9,218 nt of DNA from Verrucomicrobiia bacterium (GTDB lineage Bacteria > Verrucomicrobiota > Verrucomicrobiia > Limisphaerales > Palsa-1400), in contig JAICXV010000045.1 in NCBI GenBank assembly GCA_025934545.1, forward strand, positions 1 through 9,218, written 5' to 3'. Each line of letters opens with the position of its first letter. The first letter of the stretch is position 1. Under the pieces are notes generated by a model. That model was not told where the DNA came from, ran no database searches, and saw only the letters and a list, made by a program, of their open reading frames with translations. A program made the translations under genes and the position numbers. Positions 1 to 4,748 of the stretch are shown here, piece by piece.

Positions 1-517
1 CGACCTCATGCTGCCGGGACGGTCCGGTACCGAGGTGTGCCGCGAGCTGCGCAACCGGTCAAACGTGCCGATCATCATGCTGACCGCCAAAGCGGCGGAA
101 ATCGATCGCGTGCTCGGCCTCGAACTCGGCGCGGACGATTACGTCACCAAACCGTTCAGCCCGCGCGAACTGGTCCTGCGCATTAAAAAACTTCTACAAC
201 GCGCTACTGGTTCGAACGCCGGCGAGCAATATCGTTTCGCCAAACTGCTCGTTGACGTTCCGCGTCACACTGTCACCGTCGACCGCGAAAAAGTCGAACT
301 GACGGCGACGGAATTCAAACTGCTGGTGTATTTGATCCAGGCGCGCGGCGCTGTTCGCACACGCGAGCAATTGCTCAAGCAGGTTTGGAATTACGAAAAA
401 TATGTCGATACCCGCACCGTCGACACTCACATGCGACGGTTGCGCGACAAGCTCGGCGCAGTCGCGGATTATATTCAAACCACGCGCGGGGTCGGCTATC
501 GTTTCGTTGCTGAATGA
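1..517 (+). CDS. Two-component response regulator, OmpR/PhoB family (5' truncated by window edge)
   Basis: This is a DNA-binding response regulator, probably a transcription factor activated by phosphoryl transfer from the kinase encoded next. Only the C-terminal 171 residues are in the window. The first whole codon (2-4) is Asp followed by LMLPG, which by comparison with PhoB is the phosphoacceptor Asp54 position, so the cut falls at the active site. The rest of the receiver shows the conserved Thr (visible residue 28, in IIMLTAK) and Lys (residue 50, in VTKPFSP). A winged-helix DNA-binding domain covers about residues 76-170, with ELTATEFKLL at its start, the recognition-helix region TVDTHMRRLRDKLG, and the wing ending TTRGVGYRF. 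The stop overlaps the kinase start as ATGA (514-517), indicating translational coupling. PhoB is the closest named relative I can suggest. No phosphate-transport genes are visible, so the regulon is unknown. Confidence 0.95.
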   Translation, partial: DLMLPGRSGTEVCRELRNRSNVPIIMLTAKAAEIDRVLGLELGADDYVTKPFSPRELVLRIKKLLQRATGSNAGEQYRFAKLLVDVPRHTVTVDREKVELTATEFKLLVYLIQARGAVRTREQLLKQVWNYEKYVDTRTVDTHMRRLRDKLGAVADYIQTTRGVGYRFVAE

Positions 518-1689
518 TCTGGCCCGTTCTGACATTTGTCGCCTTGGCACTCGCAGTCGGAGTGCATCTGTGGTGGCAACATCGGTTCATCGTGCGTGAG
601 CTCGCTCATCAAAAGGAGATCAATGCCATGCGCGAAAAACAACGGAGCAGCACGGAAGCTCTGCAAGCACAGCAAACCGCGCTCTTCAACAGCATGACCG
701 AAGGCCTGCTGGTGTTGGACGAACGCGACACGATCCAAATGAGCAACCGTGCCGTGCAGGAATTTTTCAATGCCGCCAACGGTCTTACGGGCAAGACGGT
801 TCTCGAAGCGTTCCGACTTCATTCGCTGGCGGAAATTGTCGAACGCCTCAAAACGGAGCGACAAGTGCTCGATTACGAAGTCGAAGTGCCCGGGCTCAAG
901 AGCCGTTGGTTGCAGATTAATGCGTCGAGCATCGTCGATGACGGCAACCAACGACTGGGCGCGGTCCTGGTTTTTCACGATGTCAGTCGGTTAAAAACGT
1001 TGGAAAATACCCGCCGCGATTTCGTGGCCAACGTCAGTCACGAACTGCGCACACCGTTATCGATGATCAAAGGTTTTGCTGAAACGCTGCTGGGCGGCGC
1101 GATGAACGATCCAGCCGTCTCAACGCGGTTCGCGCAAATGATTGAAAAGCACGCCGACCGGCTCGCGCATCTGATCGATGACCTGCTCACGATTTCGCAC
1201 CTGGAAGGCGAACGCATCACTCTGGCGATCCGCCCGATTCACCTCAAACAAATCGTTGATGCCGTCTTTGAAGATCTCCGTTCTCGCGCCGAATCTCAGT
1301 GTGTCACCATGACGAGCGACATCGTTGAGGAAATGATGGTCAATGGTGATGCCGATCGTCTCAAGCAGGTCTTCTGGAACCTCATCGAAAACGCGATCAA
1401 ATACGGACGCAAAAATGGGCGTGTCACCGTTTCGGCAGCACAACGAAATTCCGAAGCCGTCGAAATTTCCATTGCCGATGACGGCTGCGGCATCCCCGCC
1501 GATGCATTGCCTCGAATTTTCGAACGATTTTACCGCGTCGACAAAGCGCGCTCGCGTGAGACTGGCGGGACAGGCCTGGGCCTTGCGATCGTCAAACACA
1601 TCATCCAAAGCCACGACGGAAAAATCCGCGCCGAAAGCGTCCTCGACCAAGGGACGACATTTTTTGTCGAATTGCCGACGCCGAAATAG
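514..1689 (+). CDS. Sensor histidine kinase, PhoR-like (TM-PAS-HisKA-HATPase)
   Basis: This 391-aa membrane histidine kinase is the partner of the overlapping regulator. One hydrophobic segment (residues 2-20) anchors it. A PAS domain follows at about 54-157, with MTEGLLVLDE at its start. The HisKA dimerisation domain carries the phospho-accepting His176 in the motif VSHELRTPL. The HATPase domain shows the N box (WNLIENAIKYG, Asn293), the G1 box DDGCGIP (322-328), the F box FERFYRVD (336-343) and the G2 box GGTGLGLAIV (351-360). All catalytic motifs look intact. The start ATG at 514 is set by the ATGA overlap. The architecture matches the PhoR/KinA group, but only one clear membrane segment and almost no extracytoplasmic loop are visible. 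The stimulus is therefore probably sensed in the membrane or by the cytoplasmic PAS domain, which is inference. Confidence 0.95.
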   Translation: MIWPVLTFVALALAVGVHLWWQHRFIVRELAHQKEINAMREKQRSSTEALQAQQTALFNSMTEGLLVLDERDTIQMSNRAVQEFFNAANGLTGKTVLEAFRLHSLAEIVERLKTERQVLDYEVEVPGLKSRWLQINASSIVDDGNQRLGAVLVFHDVSRLKTLENTRRDFVANVSHELRTPLSMIKGFAETLLGGAMNDPAVSTRFAQMIEKHADRLAHLIDDLLTISHLEGERITLAIRPIHLKQIVDAVFEDLRSRAESQCVTMTSDIVEEMMVNGDADRLKQVFWNLIENAIKYGRKNGRVTVSAAQRNSEAVEISIADDGCGIPADALPRIFERFYRVDKARSRETGGTGLGLAIVKHIIQSHDGKIRAESVLDQGTTFFVELPTPK

Positions 1690-1702
1690 CTACCGGGTTC
1701 GC

Positions 1703-3310
1703 TTAAGGCGAGCGGTTCACGACCGCACTCGTGGTAGGTTTGCTGAACCGTTTTTTGAACCACGCAGTGGCGACGGGGGGCAGCCAGGAAATCGTGATCA
1801 TCACGGCGAAAATGGTCGGGGCGCAGCGGAAGAACAGGTTTTGGTCGAAGAATTCGCGAGCGACATCGTCGTTGACGTGCGCGGCCAACCCCGCCCCACC
1901 CACGGCGAAGTCGTGCGCGATGGGAGCGCCGCCCGACGCAGCGAGCCACGCCAGCGCCCCTCCACCCCAAGCCATGTAGCCGATTGCAGCGCCGCCCATC
2001 GCAGCGAAACCAAACGCGAAGCCACCGAAAGCGAGGAGTCCGAAACCGACGCCACCAAGGCCGATGATGCCGAAGGCAAATCCGCCCCACGCGATCGGAG
2101 CAACGGCGATTGTGCCCGCGGCAAAAAGAATTCCATAAGCGCGCGTGCCGATCGCGATCCACCCTTTGGCGGCGGTCTTGTCTTTTATCTCCGGATTGAA
2201 TCGGACGTGGACAAGCGGAATACCGAAAAGTTCGCGACGGCTGCGCCATTCGAATGGCTGGCCGGTACCGAGAAGGCCGGGGTCGGTGGTCGTGCCGGCT
2301 TCTTCCATGCGGATGCGACGTTGCGCGCGCTGGCCGAAGTAGTATATCGCAAACATACCGATGGCATAAGGAATCATCGAGATGTCCAGGACAAGAGTCA
2401 GTGCTTTATGGTGGTGTTTGTAGTCGCCGTAAGTTTGCAGCACTATCCAAAACGCGGCCCAGACGATGTTGTAGGACAGGAACAGCGCGGCGGATTTGGC
2501 GGCGAATTTTCGTTCGCGCGACGAGTTGGGGAATTTCATGACCATGGCCCAAGTGGCAGCGACCATGCCGAGGAGCCAGAGGAATGGCAGGAGCAAAACT
2601 TTAAGACTGATCGACGCGCCGCCTTTGACTGTTGCACCAGTGAGTGTGGCAGTCGTGGCAGCGACTTGTGGCAATGCGAACATGACGCCGGCAGTGAAGG
2701 TTTGGTCGGGCGCGGTTTGGGCGAGTGCGCCTTCGACGAAGGCGATGACGCGTTCGTGCAGAAGTTTGCGACCGCGCGAGAGACGTTGGCGCGTGGCTTC
2801 TTCGGTCAGGTCGAGTGTGTCGGCGACGCGTTGGATGGATTGATGCTCGCGATAAAAAAGGACCAGCGGCTCACGGTAGGATTCCGGAATATGTTCAAGC
2901 GCCTGCCAAAGGATGGCTTGTTCTTCTTTGGTGATGGCGTGGTCGGTGGGGTTGGCGGCCAGAGTCGTGCTGGTCAAATTTTCGTCGAGTTCGTGCGAGC
3001 CGGCCAACGGGTTGCGAGTTTGTTTGCGCGCGGCATTGTTGATGAGATTGCGCGCGATGCCAAAGAGCCAGCTTTTGAATTTGGCGGGTTCTTTGAGGTC
3101 GCGTAATTTGCGCCAGGCGATGATGAATGTCTCTTGCGCGAGGTCTTCGCTTTGAGCGATGTCGCCACAAGCGCTATAGGCAAAAGCGGCGATGGGGTTT
3201 TGATATTTGGCGACGAGCTGGGAAAAAGCGTCGCGATCGCCGTTGAGGACAGATTCAACCAGGCGTGCGTCGTCGGAGATGGGTTCAGCCGCGATGATGT
3301 TTGCAATCAT
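1703..3310 (-). CDS. ECF sigma factor fused to a C-terminal membrane domain with decapeptide Gly-rich repeats
   Basis: This 535-aa protein joins an ECF sigma-70 factor to a membrane domain. Sigma region 2 covers about residues 25-95 (DAFSQLVAKYQ, EDLAQETFIIAW, KFKSWLFGIARN). Region 4 covers about 130-188 (ALEHIPESYREPLVLFY, RQRLSRGRKLL). Hydrophobic segments follow at about 236-258, 272-291 and 303-325, then a repeat tract at about 391-480, and a last hydrophobic stretch at about 497-515. In residues 401-460 a 10-residue period is in exact register, roughly x-A-F-G-x-x-A-x-G-G. Ordinary ECF factors are about 170-200 aa, so two thirds of this protein is extension. Inference: the extension tethers or regulates the sigma domains, replacing a separate anti-sigma factor, for which no gene is seen nearby. 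The ATG at 3308-3310 overlaps the stop of the upstream frame (ATGA). No good ribosome binding site is visible. Confidence 0.88.
   Translation of the reverse strand: MIANIIAAEPISDDARLVESVLNGDRDAFSQLVAKYQNPIAAFAYSACGDIAQSEDLAQETFIIAWRKLRDLKEPAKFKSWLFGIARNLINNAARKQTRNPLAGSHELDENLTSTTLAANPTDHAITKEEQAILWQALEHIPESYREPLVLFYREHQSIQRVADTLDLTEEATRQRLSRGRKLLHERVIAFVEGALAQTAPDQTFTAGVMFALPQVAATTATLTGATVKGGASISLKVLLLPFLWLLGMVAATWAMVMKFPNSSRERKFAAKSAALFLSYNIVWAAFWIVLQTYGDYKHHHKALTLVLDISMIPYAIGMFAIYYFGQRAQRRIRMEEAGTTTDPGLLGTGQPFEWRSRRELFGIPLVHVRFNPEIKDKTAAKGWIAIGTRAYGILFAAGTIAVAPIAWGGFAFGIIGLGGVGFGLLAFGGFAFGFAAMGGAAIGYMAWGGGALAWLAASGGAPIAHDFAVGGAGLAAHVNDDVAREFFDQNLFFRCAPTIFAVMITISWLPPVATAWFKKRFSKPTTSAVVNRSP
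1710..1756 (+). terminator. Candidate intrinsic terminator of the two-component operon, inside the 3' end of the convergent gene
   Basis: An inverted repeat pairs 1710-1719 (GAGCGGTTCA) with 1744-1753 (TGAACCGTTT). It has seven perfect Watson-Crick pairs at its core (CGGTTCA/TGAACCG), an A-U pair and two G-U pairs, and a T run reaches 1756. It starts 21 bp after the kinase stop. The loop is long (24 nt), which lowers confidence. It lies within the last codons of the opposing sigma-factor gene. Confidence 0.4.
1931..2110 (-). repeat. Six in-register decapeptide repeats (30-bp coding period) in the sigma-factor fusion
   Basis: Residues 401-460 of the sigma fusion fall into six consecutive ten-residue units: IAVAPIAWGG, FAFGIIGLGG, VGFGLLAFGG, FAFGFAAMGG, AAIGYMAWGG, GALAWLAASG. 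Five of the six end in Gly-Gly, and the sixth ends in Ser-Gly with Gly opening the next unit. Position 4 is Gly in four of them. Weaker copies flank the block on both sides. The unit is hydrophobic, small-residue-rich and aromatic-punctuated, which would suit tight helix packing in a membrane or a beta-solenoid. The structure is not determinable from sequence alone. Confidence 0.85.
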
Positions 3311-3678
3311 AGTCGGCTAGGTAGTGTCGTGAAATGCGAAAGTGTGACAGGGGAAAGGCCGAAACGTGAAGAAATCGCGTCGGAGCCTTTTACACATTGA
3401 GTTTTTTGACACAAATTGCCCACAAGCCCGTCAAACGCAGAGTCGGCCGCGACAAGCGAACTTTTTGTAACACATACACAATAAGCAACTTGAAGCCGCG
3501 ACCGCATGGGAAGTTTGGGATTGGTGGATTTTTCGAGTGCATCGACAATTTCTGAATAAGGTTTTCCGTCGTCGATCATGAAATTGACGAGGTCGGGCAG
3601 AGGTTTGGGCAAGCGAGCGACGTGTCCCCGGCGACGGGCCTCGAATGGCGCTTGAATGGTCGTTGTGACTGTGTTCAT
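3307..3678 (-). pseudogene. Small ORF, N-terminal half of a Verrucomicrobial small-protein family, probably truncated or decayed
   Basis: The frame encodes 123 aa. Residues from about 17 (GHVARLPKPLPDLVNFMIDD, followed by GKPYSEIVDALEK) resemble a small Verrucomicrobial family I recall, in which an 'ARLPK...D.IN..L.DG.PY..I...L' segment is followed by a Trp-rich 'W..GGYQ.WL' segment. That second half is absent here: after NPKLP the sequence turns Cys-rich and unfamiliar (AYCVCVTK, NLCQKTQCV). This suggests a frameshift or truncation followed by non-coding DNA read by chance. Against that, the stop overlaps the sigma-factor start as ATGA, which would normally mean translational coupling. The ATG at 3676-3678 sits just below a 4 x 10-bp repeat. 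Alternatives are an intact divergent small regulator of the sigma gene, or a leader with no product. Confidence 0.4.
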
Positions 3679-3690
3679 AAATTTTTTTTA

Positions 3691-3730
3691 GGTTACCGCA
3701 AGTTACCGTTGGTTACCGCAAGTTACCGAT
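3691..3730. repeat. Four tandem 10-bp repeats with core GTTACCG
   Basis: Four direct repeats of exactly 10 bp: GGTTACCGCA, AGTTACCGTT, GGTTACCGCA, AGTTACCGAT. The 7-mer GTTACCG is invariant at 3692, 3702, 3712 and 3722. At the 20-bp level the two halves match at 18 of 20 positions. The array lies 13-52 bp upstream of the ATG of the 3307-3678 frame. A 10-bp spacing puts every copy on the same face of the helix, as in cooperative regulator sites, but slippage could also make it. Confidence 0.9.
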
Positions 3731-3783
3731 AGCGTTAAAGTCGGGCGCTGATGGCTGGTGATGGCGCGGGTGTGAAATCCAAA

Positions 3784-3800
3784 GCGCCGGACCTCGGCGC
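3784..3800. repeat. Small GC-rich palindrome in intergenic DNA
   Basis: GCGCCG (3784-3789) and CGGCGC (3795-3800) form a perfect 6-bp stem around a 5-nt loop. The flanks TCCAAA and ACTCCAAAA resemble a palindromic element I associate with intergenic regions of Verrucomicrobiota. It has no T tract, so it is not a standard terminator. Whether it is a dispersed family cannot be told from one copy. Confidence 0.5.
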
Positions 3801-3940
3801 ACTCCAAAACCTTTCGGCAATGTTGAGCAAGGCAGCATGACGGACCTTTCGTGATGCGGTTTGGCGTTAGCCCCTAACCGGCCTGTATGTGTAGCAGGCG
3901 TATCAGTTATAACATAAAGTGACGGTCTGTCAAAAACTGT

Positions 3941-3964
3941 AGAGACGCCAGAGACGCCAGAGAC
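3941..3964. repeat. Short tandem repeat, 9-bp unit AGAGACGCC
   Basis: Two perfect copies of AGAGACGCC followed by a partial third copy (AGAGAC), 24 bp in all. It lies between the rnhA stop and the repeat array upstream of the small ORF. It is probably a slippage product; no function is apparent. Confidence 0.8.
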
Positions 3965-4055
3965 TTAAACGCGACTTTTTGTTGGTAAAAAGTGAGTTTT
4001 TTTTGGAGTTGGTATGAGGGATGAGAGCTGTTTTCAACCATCGGGAAGGAAAAAA

Positions 4056-4748
4056 TCAAAGCAGCAATGACGGCTCCTTAACCGCACGCTTCGCTGATTC
4101 CACTTGGTATGTGGCCTGACATTTCGGACACCAAAGATAAAATTCGTAGTAGTAACCGCGCTTTGGTTTGCTTCGCGGAGCCTGCTTCATTAGTGGCGTT
4201 GAACACTTGTAACAACCATCACCCTCCTGCATATCGGGCCGAACGCTGTCATTCTGACTTCTGTTTTCGTAACCATAGTCCGCAGGAAGATTTGGGTTGC
4301 GCAATGCAGCCATTGCGAGCTGATCACATCGCTCATTTTCTAAATGCCCGGCATGACCTTTCAACCAATGAAATTCGACCTGATGCGTCTGGCACAATGC
4401 ATCCAGCCTTTGCCACAGATCGACGTTCTCTGGCCGTCTGGTTTTGCTAAGCCACCAGCCCTTCCGCTTCCAACCCGGCACCCATTTGGTCATTGCGTTG
4501 ACGACATATTGCGAATCGCTGTAGACGGTAACACCGCACCTCTGCTTCAACATTTCAAGGCCGGCGATTACCGCAAAGATTTCCATGCGGTTGTTGGTGG
4601 TCTTCCGAAAGCCGCCGTCCGCTTCTTTGCGTTGCTTGGTTTTGGGATGAAACAACACGACGCCGTAACCGCCCGCCCCCGGGTTCGGTTCGCATCCGCC
4701 GTCGGTAAAAATGTCAACCACGGGTAAAGACTCCGAATTGTCCTTCAT
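4056..4748 (-). CDS. rnhA: Ribonuclease HI with C-terminal zinc ribbon
   Basis: This 230-aa enzyme should cleave the RNA strand of RNA-DNA hybrids in the cytoplasm. The catalytic domain (about 10-150) has the full active site: Asp16 (IFTDGG), Glu56 (NNRMEIFAV), Asp78 (YSDSQ), His132 (LKGHAGH) and Asp142 (NERCDQLA), the last two matching E. coli H124 and D134. The segment VPGWKRKGWW resembles the basic handle. E. coli RnhA is about 155 aa. Here about 75 residues are added, ending in a predicted zinc ribbon with Cys179-x2-Cys182 and Cys207-x2-Cys210 around a Tyr-rich stretch (GYYYEFYLWC). The linker (NRSQNDSVRPD) is polar. The ribbon probably contributes nucleic-acid or protein binding (inference). 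The start overlaps the stop of the upstream SEC-C gene (ATGA, 4745-4748), so the two are probably co-expressed. Confidence 0.95.
   Translation of the reverse strand: MKDNSESLPVVDIFTDGGCEPNPGAGGYGVVLFHPKTKQRKEADGGFRKTTNNRMEIFAVIAGLEMLKQRCGVTVYSDSQYVVNAMTKWVPGWKRKGWWLSKTRRPENVDLWQRLDALCQTHQVEFHWLKGHAGHLENERCDQLAMAALRNPNLPADYGYENRSQNDSVRPDMQEGDGCYKCSTPLMKQAPRSKPKRGYYYEFYLWCPKCQATYQVESAKRAVKEPSLLL

Larger units (their letters stand above)
3679..4055. other. Gene-free region between rnhA and the small ORF
   Basis: These 377 bp hold no credible coding frame on either strand. They contain the GTTACCG array, the 3784-3800 palindrome, a weak GTTAG/CTAAC hairpin (3866-3878), the 9-bp tandem repeat, and an A/T-rich hairpin (3974-3993) followed by T8, which is oriented for plus-strand transcription although no plus-strand gene precedes it. 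I see no convincing terminator for rnhA. Confidence 0.7.

Noticed and set aside
1343..3106. Very long plus-strand open frame (587 codons) opposite the sigma-factor gene
   Set aside because: It overlaps both the kinase and the well-supported sigma fusion, has low-complexity composition rich in Arg, Gly and Ala, and shows no domain. It is an antisense shadow of GC-rich coding DNA.
3974..4004. A/T hairpin (ACTTTTT/AAAAAGT) followed by T8, like an intrinsic terminator on the plus strand
   Set aside because: No plus-strand gene precedes it, and on the minus strand, where rnhA is transcribed, no T tract follows. The stem is also nearly all A-T.
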